From contig NZ_KQ949023.1 in NCBI RefSeq assembly GCF_001514285.1, positions 434,001 through 498,000 on the forward strand: a stretch of 64,000 bases of DNA. The letters are read 5' to 3'. A program made the position numbers and the translations under genes. The notes under the pieces were generated by a model. That model saw only the letters and a program-made list of their open reading frames with translations. It ran no database searches and was not told the DNA's origin. Source of the stretch: Streptomyces sp. DSM 15324. GTDB lineage: Bacteria; Actinomycetota; Actinomycetes; Streptomycetales; Streptomycetaceae. Numbering within the stretch: the first letter of the stretch is position 1; every line of letters begins with the position of its first letter. This document shows positions 26,486 through 34,892 of this stretch, piece by piece.

Positions 26486-27691
26486 TTAATTCGGGACGGG
26501 TGACGCGGTGAGCGGATCCCGGTACAGCACGTCGAGGGCCACCGCGCCGCCCGCCACGGCCAGCACGGCGTCCCCGAAGCTCGTCGGCACCACACTCGCG
26601 GCCCGCTCCGCCCCCACCTCCGCCCGCAGCGCGGCGAGGCAGTCCTCCCGGTACAGCACGCCCACCTCGGTGACGACGACCCGCTCCGGGTTGAGGACGT
26701 CCAGCAGCAGCCCCGCCGCCCGTCCCGTCATCCGGGCACGCTCCCGCAGCAGCCGGACCGCCTCCGCGTTCCCCGCCCCGGCCGCGGCGAGCACCGCCAT
26801 CGGGTTCACCCCGTCCACTACCCCCGCCTCCCGGGCCCGCCGGCACAGCGTCCGCTCGCTCAGCTCGACCTGGAGGCAGCCGGTCCGGCCGCAGGAGCAC
26901 GGCTCGGTGCCGCCGGCCAGCGGCAGGTGCGCGACGGCCCCCGCCTGGGAACGGGGGCCGTGGTGCACCTCGTCATGGGTGGCGAACGCGGCGTCGACGA
27001 CGTTCCCCACGAACAGATGCAGCACGCTGCGGCTGCCGCGCACCCGCCCGAACAGCCGCTCCGCGTTCACCAACGCCCGCGCGTGCCCGTCCACATGGAC
27101 CGGCAGCCCGGTGTGCGCGCCGAGCAGCTCCCGCACCGGCACCTCGCGCCAGCCGAGCAGCGGATGCTCCACGACGGTTCCCGAGTCCCGGTCCACCCAG
27201 CCGCCGACGGCGACCCCGACCCCCAGCGGCCGGCTGTCCGCCGCCTGTGCGAGCAGCCCCGCCAGCCCCTCGGCGGCCCGCTCCAGCACCTCGTACGGCT
27301 CGGTGCCGCGGTGCTTGACCTCCCGGCGGGCCAGCACCCGTCCGCGCAGATCGAGCAGCGCGACTGTGGTGTACGGCACGGCCACGTGCACCCCGCCGAC
27401 CACGAACCGCGACGCGTCCAGGTCGACGGGGACGTGCGGCCGGCCGGCCCCGTTGCTGCGCCGGGGTGCGGCCGACTCCCGGATCAGGCCGAGGGCTGTG
27501 AGCCGGGTGCAGTGGTCGGTGACGGTGGCCGGGGACAGCCCGGTCAGCCGGGCGATGGTGGAGCGGGCGACCGGTCCGTGCTCCAGCACGGATCGCAGGA
27601 TCACACTGGCGCTGGTGCGCCGCCGGTCGCTGTCGGCGACACGGGGGACGGGGGACTCGCGGGGGGCGGGGGGTGCCGCGGTGCGGGGCAT
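26486..27691 (-). CDS. ROK-family transcriptional regulator
   Basis: Protein of 401 aa with an N-terminal winged helix-turn-helix (VARSTIARLTGLSPATVTDHCTRL) followed by a ROK domain. The ROK sugar-kinase-like domain shows VGVAVGGWVD, the DGHARALVNAE catalytic-loop region and the zinc motif CSCGRTGCLQ. ROK repressors usually sense sugars; this one sits just upstream of a sulfur operon in the same direction and behind a cysteine-type leader ORF, so control of sulfur acquisition is plausible but inferred. Start ATG 27691. Confidence 0.88.
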   Translation of the reverse strand: MPRTAAPPAPRESPVPRVADSDRRRTSASVILRSVLEHGPVARSTIARLTGLSPATVTDHCTRLTALGLIRESAAPRRSNGAGRPHVPVDLDASRFVVGGVHVAVPYTTVALLDLRGRVLARREVKHRGTEPYEVLERAAEGLAGLLAQAADSRPLGVGVAVGGWVDRDSGTVVEHPLLGWREVPVRELLGAHTGLPVHVDGHARALVNAERLFGRVRGSRSVLHLFVGNVVDAAFATHDEVHHGPRSQAGAVAHLPLAGGTEPCSCGRTGCLQVELSERTLCRRAREAGVVDGVNPMAVLAAAGAGNAEAVRLLRERARMTGRAAGLLLDVLNPERVVVTEVGVLYREDCLAALRAEVGAERAASVVPTSFGDAVLAVAGGAVALDVLYRDPLTASPVPN

Positions 27692-27754
27692 GGTTGACCG
27701 TCCTCGGGAACGGGGCCGACACGTCTCGGAAGCCGAGGCGGGTCGGGGCCCGCC

Positions 27755-27844
27755 TCAGACCGGGCGGCGACAGGTGGCCGTGCCCTGGCGTCGCAGGTCG
27801 ACGTAGCGACGCGACGTGAGGTTCAGGGACTGGGCGGCAACCAT
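27755..27844 (-). CDS. Putative attenuator leader peptide (RRYVDLRR...CRR type)
   Basis: 29-codon ORF upstream of the ROK gene. Residues 10-18 read TSRRYVDLR and residues 24-27 TCRR. This agrees with the actinobacterial putative leader peptide family, recognised by an RRxVDL core and a terminal C-R, found mainly before sulfur-metabolism genes (family known from recall). The single Cys codon near the end would act as the ribosome pause site. TACCCT at 27852-27857 lies 7 nt before the ATG, so the transcript is likely leaderless. Confidence 0.7.
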   Translation of the reverse strand: MVAAQSLNLTSRRYVDLRRQGTATCRRPV

Positions 27845-27851
27845 GGCTGGA

Positions 27852-27857
27852 AGGGTA
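27852..27857 (-). promoter_or_regulatory. -10 element of the leader-peptide/ROK promoter
   Basis: TACCCT on the minus strand, 7 nt before the leader-peptide ATG. No strong -35 match is seen, so an activator may be needed. Confidence 0.4.
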
Positions 27858-27900
27858 GGGCAGGAAAGGCGAATCCGACCAGAGCACTAGGATTGCTTTG

Positions 27901-27912
27901 GTGAGTGTTCAC
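27901..27912. promoter_or_regulatory. Small palindrome GTGAGTGTTCAC, possible operator
   Basis: Inverted GTGA/TCAC with a GTGT centre, between the divergent leader/ROK unit and bioY. It could bind a regulator; unproven. Confidence 0.3.
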
Positions 27913-28047
27913 AATCCGTCGACCAGGTGCCGGGTGAGCGAAACCTCGCCACCTCAGTGATCGTCGTCACGCCCGGGCCGGTGTAGCGGACATCCTTTGT
28001 GAAGATCCCATCAAGCTTCCGTCGCCCTCTTTGTCGACCGCTGACGG

Positions 28048-28076
28048 TGGGCGGCCCGGGACCGCTGGGATAGCGT
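28048..28076 (+). promoter_or_regulatory. Candidate bioY promoter
   Basis: -10 TAGCGT at 28071-28076 with a weak -35 TGGGCG at 28048-28053 (17-nt spacer). The start codon follows 40 nt later with GGAG just before it. Confidence 0.35.
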
Positions 28077-28116
28077 CACTCCGTCCCCAACCTCCCCTCC
28101 TCTCCGCGGAGTCCCC

Positions 28117-28692
28117 ATGAGCACCGCCGCCGCCAGCGCCAGCCCCGGACGGGTCCTCGCCGACCTCCTGCCCGCGTCCCGCGTCCGTGACGTCGCGCTC
28201 GTGCTCGGCGGAGCCGCGCTCACCGGCCTCGCGGCCCAGATCGCGGTGCCCGTCCCCGGCTCCCCGGTCCCGGTGACCGGCCAGACCTTCGCCGCGCTCC
28301 TCGTCGGCACCTCCCTCGGCGCCCGCCGCGGCGTCTTTGCACTCGTGCTGTACGCGCTGGCCGGCCTCGCCGGTGTCCCGTGGTTCGCGGACGGCTCCGC
28401 CGGCCTCTCCGTCTCCTTCGGCTACATCCTCGGCATGGTCCTCGCGTCCGCCGCCGTGGGTGCCCTGGCCCGCCGGGGCGCGGACCGCAGCGTGTGGCGC
28501 ACCGCGGGAGCCATGCTGATCGGCGAGGCGATCATCTACGCCGTCGGCGTCCCCTACCTCGCCTACGCGGCCGGCATCCCCTTCGCCACCGCGGTCTCCG
28601 TCGGCCTCACCCCCTTCCTCGTCGGCGACGCGGTCAAGGCGCTGCTGGCGATGGGCCTGCTGCCCACGGCCTGGAAGTACGCCGACCGCTGA
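28117..28692 (+). CDS. bioY: Biotin transporter BioY
   Basis: Membrane S-component of an ECF-type biotin importer, 191 aa, with about six helices. Family markers are GQTFAALLVGTSLGARRG, GLAGVPWFADGSAGL, SFGYILGM and the C-terminal PFLVGDAVKALLA. Start ATG 28117 follows GGAG by 7 nt. No bioM/bioN energising genes are adjacent, so it works alone or with a shared module. It is divergent from the ROK/sulfur unit. Confidence 0.95.
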   Translation: MSTAAASASPGRVLADLLPASRVRDVALVLGGAALTGLAAQIAVPVPGSPVPVTGQTFAALLVGTSLGARRGVFALVLYALAGLAGVPWFADGSAGLSVSFGYILGMVLASAAVGALARRGADRSVWRTAGAMLIGEAIIYAVGVPYLAYAAGIPFATAVSVGLTPFLVGDAVKALLAMGLLPTAWKYADR

Positions 28693-29040
28693 CGCTGCAC
28701 GCCTTCGCCGGGTGCTGGACGCCCGGCCGGTGCCGACGCTCCCCGACCCGCGCCCCGCGTGGCCCCACCCGGCCCGAGGTGTCTGCGCGGACGCCGGGTC
28801 GGCTGGCGGGGGTCCGAGGCCCCGGACACGCGAGCGGGTACGGCCGCCTCCGGTCCTCCGCCGCCTCCCGGCGGAGGGGACGGATCCTGGCCGGGACAAG
28901 GGGCCCACAGGGTGTTTCGAAAATCCCGTGCGGCGCCCGCGCCCCGGCGCCGCCCCCTCGGCCGCCGTCGACCGCGAGGTCCCCTGACTTGCGGGAGGGC
29001 GAGCGCGGCCCCCCGGCGACCCGCATGACACACTCGTCCC
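28693..29040. other. Intergenic region bioY-rpiB, no gene seen
   Basis: 348 nt without a supported gene on either strand. CCTCCGCC at 28855-28862 pairs with 28870-28877 as a short hairpin that could terminate bioY. CACACT at 29029-29034 lies 6 nt before the rpiB ATG as a weak leaderless -10. Confidence 0.45.
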
Positions 29041-29529
29041 ATGCGCGTGTATCTCGGCTCGGACCATGCCGGCTTCGAACTCAAGAACCACCTCGTCGAA
29101 TGGCTCAGGGCGGCGGGCCACGACCCGGTCGACTGCGGCCCCCACATCTACGACGCCCAGGACGACTACCCGCCCTTCTGCCTGCGCGCCGCGGAGCGCA
29201 CGGCCGCGGACAAGGACTCCCTCGGCATCGTGATCGGCGGCTCCGGAAACGGCGAGCAGATCGCCGCGAACAAGGTGAAGGGCGTCCGTGCGGCCCTCGC
29301 CTGGAGCGAGGAGACCGCGTCCCTCGGCCGCCAGCACAACGACGCCAACGTCGTCGCCGTAGGCGCCCGGATGCACACCACGGACGAGGCCACGAAGTTC
29401 GTCGAGACCTTCCTCGCCACCCCGTTCTCGGGCGACGAGCGCCACATCCGCCGCATCGACATGCTGGCCGACTACGAGACGACGGGCGACCTCCCGGCGA
29501 TCCCGGCCCACCACCCGCAGCAGGACTGA
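29041..29529 (+). CDS. rpiB: Ribose-5-phosphate isomerase B
   Basis: Interconverts ribose-5-phosphate and ribulose-5-phosphate in the pentose phosphate pathway; 162 aa, cytosolic. The RpiB/LacAB fold is clear from VYLGSDHAGFELKNHL at the N-terminus, the phosphate-binding GGSGNGEQIAANKV loop and RQHNDANVVAVGAR. The longer C-terminal tail is typical of actinobacterial enzymes. Start ATG 29041 with no obvious Shine-Dalgarno. Followed by a strong hairpin and then the nei-type gene. Confidence 0.95.
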   Translation: MRVYLGSDHAGFELKNHLVEWLRAAGHDPVDCGPHIYDAQDDYPPFCLRAAERTAADKDSLGIVIGGSGNGEQIAANKVKGVRAALAWSEETASLGRQHNDANVVAVGARMHTTDEATKFVETFLATPFSGDERHIRRIDMLADYETTGDLPAIPAHHPQQD

Positions 29530-29556
29530 CAGCAGGACCGAGCCCGGCAGGCGGCG

Positions 29557-29588
29557 GGGGAGGGGGCCGGCTCCGAGGCCCCCTCCCC
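29557..29588 (+). terminator. Hairpin terminator after rpiB
   Basis: Perfect 12-bp stem GGGGAGGGGGCC (29557-29568) with 29577-29588 and an 8-nt loop. Confidence 0.65.
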
Positions 29589-29614
29589 TCCCACCGGGGA
29601 AGGACACGGCGACC

Positions 29615-30424
29615 GTGCCAGAGGGGCACACGATCCACCGGCTGGCGCTGGACTACGGTGAGCGGTTCCGCGGCACGGCACCCCGGGTGACCAGTCCCCA
29701 GGGCAAGTTCTCCGACGCCGCCGCGCTCCTGGACGGCGCCGAACTCACCGGCACCGAAGCCCACGGCAAGCACCTCTTCCTCGGCTTCCGCGACGACGAG
29801 TGGATCCACATCCACCTCGGTCTCTTCGGCAAGGTCGCCTTCGGCCCGGCCCCCGCGCCCCCGCCCACCGACACCGTCCGCCTCCGCCTCGCGCACACCA
29901 CCGCCTACGTCGACCTGCGCGGCCCCACGACCTGCGCCCTCGTCACGGATGCCGAGAAGCAGGCCATACACGCCCGCCTCGGGCCCGACCCCCTCCGCCC
30001 CGACGCCGACCCCGCCACGGCGTACGCCCGCGTCTCCCGCAGCCGTACGACGATCGCCGCGCTCCTCATGGACCAGAAGGTCATCGCCGGCGTCGGCAAC
30101 GTCTACCGCGCCGAGGTCCTCTTCCGGCACCGCATCGACCCGTACCGCCCCGGCCGGGACGTCACCCCCGCCGAATGGGACGCGATCTGGGCCGACCTGG
30201 TCGCCCTCATGCGCGAGGGCGTCCGCAACAACCGCATCGACACCGTCCGCCCCGAGCACACCCCCGAGGCGATGGGCCGCCCGCCGCGCGTCGACGACCA
30301 CGGCGGCGAGGTGTACGTCTACCGCCGGGCCACCCTGCCCTGCCACCTCTGCGGCGACGGGATCCGCACCGCCGACCTCGCCGCCCGCAACCTCTTCTGG
30401 TGCCCCACCTGCCAGCAGGACTGA
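29615..30424 (+). CDS. Fpg/Nei-family DNA glycosylase/AP lyase
   Basis: Base-excision repair enzyme removing oxidised pyrimidines, 269 aa. GTG start at 29615 gives P2-E3 (MPEGHTIHRLALDYGERF), the catalytic pair of the Nei branch. The helix-two-turn-helix region DQKVIAGVGNVYRAEVLF and a C-terminal zinc finger (CHLCG...CPTC) complete the family plan. The HTIHR opening is typical of actinobacterial endonuclease VIII-type proteins. It converges on the acetyltransferase gene 46 nt away. Confidence 0.93.
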   Translation: MPEGHTIHRLALDYGERFRGTAPRVTSPQGKFSDAAALLDGAELTGTEAHGKHLFLGFRDDEWIHIHLGLFGKVAFGPAPAPPPTDTVRLRLAHTTAYVDLRGPTTCALVTDAEKQAIHARLGPDPLRPDADPATAYARVSRSRTTIAALLMDQKVIAGVGNVYRAEVLFRHRIDPYRPGRDVTPAEWDAIWADLVALMREGVRNNRIDTVRPEHTPEAMGRPPRVDDHGGEVYVYRRATLPCHLCGDGIRTADLAARNLFWCPTCQQD

Positions 30425-30470
30425 CGACCGGCGCGGCCGGCGGAGCCTGCGGGACGGGCCGGACGCGGCC

Positions 30471-31763
30471 TCAGAAGCCGTGCGGCAGCCAGGGCGCCAC
30501 CGCCGACCCGAACCCCGCGGCCGCCGCCGCCAGCGCCCCCTCCCGCAGCTCACGCACCCGGCCGGCCGCCCCGAGCGCGGCCAGGCTCACCCCGCCCAGA
30601 TACGCCGCCCCCAGCTCCCGCACCGACAGGGCCAGGTCGGCGGCGTCCGTCGTACGTTCACAGACCGCGCCCTCGGGATCGCCGGAGAGCCGCCAACGCC
30701 CCGCGTTCCACGGGCAGAACGCGTCCTCGACCTCCAGCACCACGTCCACCGGCGCCTGGTAGGTCCGCGCCTGGAGCGCCGCGCCCAGGTCCACCAGCCG
30801 CACGTACAACTGGTCCCGCACCCGCAGCCCGCACCGGCGGATGTCGGACACCTGGTACTGCCACGCCTCGTCCAGCGGGCGCCCCCGTACCTTCAGCGAG
30901 CTCGTCAGGTCGATCCCGAACAGGAACCGCCACAGCGCCGCCTGCGACAGCGGGTCCAGCGCCGCGAGGTCCTGGAGCTGCACCTCGCCGTTGTGCCCGC
31001 TGTCCGTGTACCGCGGCTGCACCCGGAACCGGACGTAACCGCTGACGCGCCCCTCCCGCTCCGCGAGCACGCACTGCAGAGGCGACGCCCCGTCCCCGGT
31101 CTGCGCCCCCAGCACCGCCACCTCCTCCCAGCCGGGCCGCCGGTCGAGCATCCCGGGCCGCAGGGCCACCGTGCGCGCGTACACCGCCTCGCAGGCGTCC
31201 AGCGTGGCGCGCGGATCGGCGTACGTCAGCCGTACGTCGTCCGTACCCTCCGGTACGGACAGCCGGACCCGGCCGGTGTCGATCTCGGCGTGCAGACCGA
31301 AGGTCGCCGCCGCGTAGCCGAACCGGCCGTAGATCTCCGGCTCCGAGGCCGTCAGGACGGCGAGCGGCTCGCCCCAGGCCCGGACGTCGTCCAGCTGACG
31401 CCGCATCATCGACGTCAGCAGCCCGCGCCGCCGGTGCGTGGCGCTCACCCCGACCATCGTCACGCCCGCCGCCGGCACCGAGGCCCCGCCCGGCACGGTC
31501 AGCCGGAAGTCGAACGCCCCCGCCGTGCCGACGAGCTCCCCGCCGTCCCAGGCGCCCACGGACCGCTCGCAGGAGGTGAGCCGCCGCCACAGCTCCCGCT
31601 CCTCGGCCTGCTCCGGGACCCCGCCGAAGGCGCGCAGCAGGACGTCGTACCACCGGTCCCAGTCCTCGGCGCGCAGCACGCGCAGCTCGGCCCCCGGGGC
31701 CTTCGCAGCGTCAGAAGAGGTCGCGCGGCCCGTGGACCGTGGCGTCGTCGTCCCAGTCGTCAT
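30471..31763 (-). CDS. GNAT acetyltransferase, Eis family
   Basis: Acetyl-CoA-dependent N-acetyltransferase, 430 aa, in the three-domain Eis arrangement. The first GNAT domain has VGVSATHRRRGLLTSMM (acetyl-CoA binding), followed by LTASEPEIYGRFGYAAA, which is highly characteristic of Eis. The C-terminal sterol-carrier-like domain ends LPHGF, supplying the free carboxylate used in catalysis. Known members acetylate aminoglycosides or lysine side chains; the substrate here is unknown. Start ATG 31763; a TG-rich upstream region without a strong ribosome site. Confidence 0.92.
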   Translation of the reverse strand: MTTGTTTPRSTGRATSSDAAKAPGAELRVLRAEDWDRWYDVLLRAFGGVPEQAEERELWRRLTSCERSVGAWDGGELVGTAGAFDFRLTVPGGASVPAAGVTMVGVSATHRRRGLLTSMMRRQLDDVRAWGEPLAVLTASEPEIYGRFGYAAATFGLHAEIDTGRVRLSVPEGTDDVRLTYADPRATLDACEAVYARTVALRPGMLDRRPGWEEVAVLGAQTGDGASPLQCVLAEREGRVSGYVRFRVQPRYTDSGHNGEVQLQDLAALDPLSQAALWRFLFGIDLTSSLKVRGRPLDEAWQYQVSDIRRCGLRVRDQLYVRLVDLGAALQARTYQAPVDVVLEVEDAFCPWNAGRWRLSGDPEGAVCERTTDAADLALSVRELGAAYLGGVSLAALGAAGRVRELREGALAAAAAGFGSAVAPWLPHGF

Positions 31764-31911
31764 GCGTCCATGCCTAGCAGCCCGATGCGGGACGAGCCAG
31801 GGAATTTCTCCCTCCGTGCCACGTCAGCGCTTTCCATGAAGTTCACTGTGAAGTTGAACCTCGGACGGGGGACAAGTGGGACCTCCCGTGCCAAGCGGTG
31901 GGTTGGATGGA

Positions 31912-31917
31912 TAGGGT
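31912..31917 (+). promoter_or_regulatory. -10 element for the PP2C gene
   Basis: TAGGGT, 9 nt before the ATG at 31927. No Shine-Dalgarno lies between, so the transcript has at most a 2-3 nt leader. Confidence 0.45.
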
Positions 31918-31926
31918 CCCGAACTA

Positions 31927-33120
31927 ATGGCAGAAGGACGACAGCGGCGCGCGGAAGCCGAGACGTTGACGGCCCGGTTGAAGCACTTGATGCACCGGGT
32001 CCGCACCGGCGTGCGCCGAAGCGCCGTCGACTACTTCCGCGGCGACGGTTCGGACTGGATCGCGCTGGCCTTCCTGCTGCTCACCGTCCCGCTGATCGCG
32101 GCCACCACCCTCGCCAACTCGGTGTGGTGCTCACCGGCCGCGCTCGTCCTGCCGATCGTCGCCGGCGGTCTGCTGCTGCGCCCGTCCAGCCTGCTCGGGC
32201 TGTACGCGGCGGCCGCCACCGCGCTGATCGTCGAGTCCGTGCAGCTCGGCCCCTACACCCAGGGGCCCTCCCGGGTCACCCCGGGCGTGGTCCTGGTCGT
32301 GGCCGCATGCGGTTTCTTCGGCCTGCTCATCGCCCAGTTCCGCAGCCGGGTCGGCGTGCCCTGGAGACGCGGCGGCACCATGCTCTTCGACCTGCGCGAA
32401 CGCATCCGGGTGCAGAGCAAGCTGCCGAAGCTGCCGCACGGCTGGCACCGCGAGATGGCCCTGCGCCCGGCCGGCGGGCAGTCCTTCTCCGGCGACTTCG
32501 TCGTCGCGGCCCGCACCAACGGCGGCCGCACCATGGAGGTCGTCCTGACCGACGTCTCCGGCAAGGGCATGGACGCGGGCTCCCGCGCCCTGCTCCTGTC
32601 GGGCGCCTTCGGCGGCCTCCTCGGCTCCCTGCCCCCGCACGCCTTCCTCCCGGCGGCCAACGGCTACCTCCTCCGCCAGGACTGGGACGAGGGCTTCGCC
32701 ACCTCCATCCACCTGGTCCTGGACCTCGACTCCGGCGACTACGAGCTCTACTCGGCCGGACACCCGCCGGGCCTCCAGCTCAGCGCGGGCAGCGGCCGCT
32801 GGGAGGAGAAGGCCGCCGAGGGGCCGTTGCTGGGCGTCTACGAGGGCGCCCAGTTCGACCCCGTGAAGGGCTCCCTGCGCCCCGGTGACGTCCTGATGCT
32901 CTTCACCGACGGCCTGGTGGAGACCTCGGACCGCGACATCGTCGAGGGCATCGACCGCCTCACCGGCGAGGCGGACCGCTATGTCGCCGGCGGCTTCCAG
33001 GGCGCGGCGTGGCACCTCATCGAGGCGGTCGCGAAGGACGTCAACGACGACCGGGCCCTGCTCCTGGTGTGCCGCGAAGGCCCGACGGCGGCGGCCCCGA
33101 CGGCGCATCCGGTCCCCTGA
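31927..33120 (+). CDS. Membrane PP2C-type (SpoIIE/PPM) serine phosphatase
   Basis: Protein of 397 aa. Three hydrophobic segments at about residues 41-125 (IALAFLLLTVPLIAA, LVLPIVAGGLLL, VVLVVAACGFFGLLIA) anchor it. A cytoplasmic PP2C/SpoIIE domain from about 165 has SGDFVVAARTNGGR, VLTDVSGKGMDA, SAGHPPGLQL and LFTDGLVE, with the metal-binding Asp residues. Such enzymes in Streptomyces dephosphorylate anti-anti-sigma factors; no PAS or GAF sensor is present here. It is followed by the ESX locus but separated by its own promoter. Confidence 0.9.
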   Translation: MAEGRQRRAEAETLTARLKHLMHRVRTGVRRSAVDYFRGDGSDWIALAFLLLTVPLIAATTLANSVWCSPAALVLPIVAGGLLLRPSSLLGLYAAAATALIVESVQLGPYTQGPSRVTPGVVLVVAACGFFGLLIAQFRSRVGVPWRRGGTMLFDLRERIRVQSKLPKLPHGWHREMALRPAGGQSFSGDFVVAARTNGGRTMEVVLTDVSGKGMDAGSRALLLSGAFGGLLGSLPPHAFLPAANGYLLRQDWDEGFATSIHLVLDLDSGDYELYSAGHPPGLQLSAGSGRWEEKAAEGPLLGVYEGAQFDPVKGSLRPGDVLMLFTDGLVETSDRDIVEGIDRLTGEADRYVAGGFQGAAWHLIEAVAKDVNDDRALLLVCREGPTAAAPTAHPVP

Positions 33121-33162
33121 CCCTCCGTTTGTGCCACCCCTGTAACTCCTGCCGCTTCGCGA

Positions 33163-33192
33163 TTGCACTGGCGTTCGAGGACTTGGTACAGA
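33163..33192 (+). promoter_or_regulatory. Promoter of the first esx-like gene
   Basis: TTGCAC (33163-33168), 18-nt spacer, TACAGA (33187-33192). The same CGATTGCAC-x-GGC -35 context recurs before the second copy at 33686, which supports it as a real duplicated promoter. Confidence 0.5.
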
Positions 33193-33252
33193 TGGAGGTG
33201 CGTACGGTCACGGACGGGACGGACGGACCCCACCGGGGGAGGCGGTTTCGAC

Positions 33253-33585
33253 ATGAAGTTCGACATGGGTGCGCAGACGCTGTCGACGTTGCAGCGTGAT
33301 TCGCGTGGGTCGAGTGATGATCTGGGTTCGCTGATCAGGCAGTTGGTGCAGGCCGCGACGCCGTTGGAGGGGAAGTTCAACGGTGCGGGCCGGGTGATGT
33401 TCGATCAGTTCAAGGCGCGCGCGGATGAGATCACGAACGACTTGAACGCGTCCTTGTCGGCGATCCTGGGTGGTCAGTCGGGGATGGACTCGGCGTTCTC
33501 GTCGGGTGACCAGGAGCAGGGTGACAACGCGCGGCAGCAGATGTCCGCGGCGAACTTCGACGCGGCGCGGTTCGGCGCTCGCTGA
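33253..33585 (+). CDS. WXG100/ESAT-6-like protein, copy 1
   Basis: Helical-hairpin type secretion substrate, 110 aa. Start ATG 33253 (MKFDMGAQTLSTLQRDSRG) with GGGGGAGG upstream. The turn where WxG is expected reads KFNGAGR, so Trp is replaced by Phe while the glycine is kept. Length, lack of a signal peptide and position before EccD/EccC genes mark it as an Esx protein exported by the type VII system. It is nearly identical to the next gene (33771-34103), with five substitutions visible. Confidence 0.85.
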   Translation: MKFDMGAQTLSTLQRDSRGSSDDLGSLIRQLVQAATPLEGKFNGAGRVMFDQFKARADEITNDLNASLSAILGGQSGMDSAFSSGDQEQGDNARQQMSAANFDAARFGAR

Positions 33586-33685
33586 ATCCCGAGGGGAAGT
33601 GGTTCGTTTCGGGATGAACCGGCCTGTGTGTCCCCATGTGTTGGTCACGGACTTGTGGTGGCTCTGTGGGGATGGCCACCCTCGA

Positions 33686-33715
33686 TTGCACGGGCAATCG
33701 GTCAGTTGATAGCAA
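33686..33715 (+). promoter_or_regulatory. Promoter of the second esx-like gene
   Basis: TTGCAC (33686-33691), 18-nt spacer, TAGCAA (33710-33715), matching the spacing and -35 context of the promoter at 33163. Confidence 0.45.
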
Positions 33716-33770
33716 TGACTCTGCGCGCAGTGCGCGTGAGGTGAGACGAGTGAGCCGAACGGGGGCCTTC

Positions 33771-34103
33771 ATGAAGTTCGACATGGGTGCGCAGACGCTG
33801 TCGACGTTGCAACGTGATTCGCGTGGGTCGAGTGATGATCTGGGTTCGTTGATCAAGCAGTTGGTGCAGGCCGCGACGCCGTTGGAGGGGAAGTTCAACG
33901 GCACGGGCCGGGTGATGTTCGATCAGTTCAAGGCGCGCGCGGACCAGATCGCCGGCGACCTGAACGCCTCCCTCTCCGCCATCCTGGGCGGTCAGTCGGG
34001 GATGGACTCGGCGTTCTCGTCCGGTGACCAGGAGCAGGGTGACAACGCGCGGCAGCAGATGTCGGCGGCGAACTTCGACGCTGCGCGGTTCGGCGCTCGC
34101 TGA
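33771..34103 (+). CDS. WXG100/ESAT-6-like protein, copy 2
   Basis: Protein of 110 aa starting at ATG 33771, identical in length to copy 1 and differing only at a handful of positions (for example SLIKQL for SLIRQL, FNGTGR for FNGAGR, DQIAGDLN for DEITNDLN). The nucleotide sequence is also nearly identical over most of the gene, with more synonymous change in the central part, showing a recent tandem duplication with some divergence. Role as in copy 1. GGGGGCC serves as a weak ribosome site; an in-frame GTG at 33750 is an alternative start. Confidence 0.85.
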   Translation: MKFDMGAQTLSTLQRDSRGSSDDLGSLIKQLVQAATPLEGKFNGTGRVMFDQFKARADQIAGDLNASLSAILGGQSGMDSAFSSGDQEQGDNARQQMSAANFDAARFGAR

Positions 34104-34157
34104 GGTTCGCACGTCCGGTTCGGTCGGGTTCTTTCTTCTTTCCACGGGGAGTGTGTG

Positions 34158-34472
34158 ATGGCTGGTGCGGGTTCGGATCGTCGGTCGTACGACACGGGTG
34201 CGTCTGCGGACGCGCAGGGGAACATCCAGGCGGTGGTGGCGCGGCTGGAGGAGGTCATCGGTCAGCGTGACCGTCAGGTGAAGGCGGCGATGGCGGACTT
34301 CACGGCGGACGGGGTGGCCGAGGAGTATCACGGCAAGGAGCAGCGGTGGAACCTCGCGTCGAATGAGGTGCGGAACATCATCAGTCTGCTGAAGTCGACG
34401 CTGGAGCAGAACGACGGTACGGCGCAGTCGACGATCCAGCGCGCGAAGGCCGCCGTCGACAACATCGGCTGA
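34158..34472 (+). CDS. Small ESX/WXG100-superfamily protein
   Basis: Protein of 104 aa (MAGAGSDRRSYDTGASADAQ) predicted fully helical with a central break. The second helix holds RWNLASNEVRNIISLL, and the loop region EEYHGKEQRWN could be the WXG-like turn. ATG 34158 was chosen because GGGGAG lies 8 nt before it; a GTG at 34155 is also in frame. Pore-forming/ESAT-6-like assignment is moderate. It probably pairs with one of the upstream Esx proteins or with the large effector. Confidence 0.7.
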   Translation: MAGAGSDRRSYDTGASADAQGNIQAVVARLEEVIGQRDRQVKAAMADFTADGVAEEYHGKEQRWNLASNEVRNIISLLKSTLEQNDGTAQSTIQRAKAAVDNIG

Positions 34473-34505
34473 GGCAGTCGTCGGGCAGGGAACGGGGGTT
34501 GACGG

Positions 34506-34892
34506 ATGCCGGGCTGGGACCTGCAGCCGCAGGGTATTTCGGGTGTGGTGAAGACGACGGGGGAGACCGCGTCGCACTTGCAGAAGCACGCGACCGCTTT
34601 CGGTGAGCACCTGACGTCGGCGGCGTCGAGTGCCGGGACGATCTCGGCGGATGCGCCGGCCGCGGGTGGTGAGCAGGCGCAGGGCGGCCTGGTGGCCCTT
34701 GCGCTGTCGCAGTACGCGGAACGCGCGTCGAAGGATCTGTCCTTCGTCGCGGCGCGCGCCGGCAAGTCGCTCCAGGGCGTGGTGGACGCGACGACCGCGT
34801 ACCTGAACGGCGACGAGCAGATGGCGCTGGAGGCGCAGCGCAACACGCTGAAGGCGCCGAAGCCGGACATGCCGGGGACGGGCAAGGCGTGA
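34506..34892 (+). CDS. DUF6507-like ESX-associated protein
   Basis: Protein of 128 aa, beginning [20 protein letters not shown], which fits the DUF6507 family of Streptomyces type VII loci (from recall). Predicted as two long helices, it resembles a WXG-like partner. Its stop overlaps the start of the large toxin gene by 4 nt (GTGA), so the two are made together. The arrangement suggests a targeting partner or chaperone for that effector. This is inference. Confidence 0.65.
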   Translation: MPGWDLQPQGISGVVKTTGETASHLQKHATAFGEHLTSAASSAGTISADAPAAGGEQAQGGLVALALSQYAERASKDLSFVAARAGKSLQGVVDATTAYLNGDEQMALEAQRNTLKAPKPDMPGTGKA

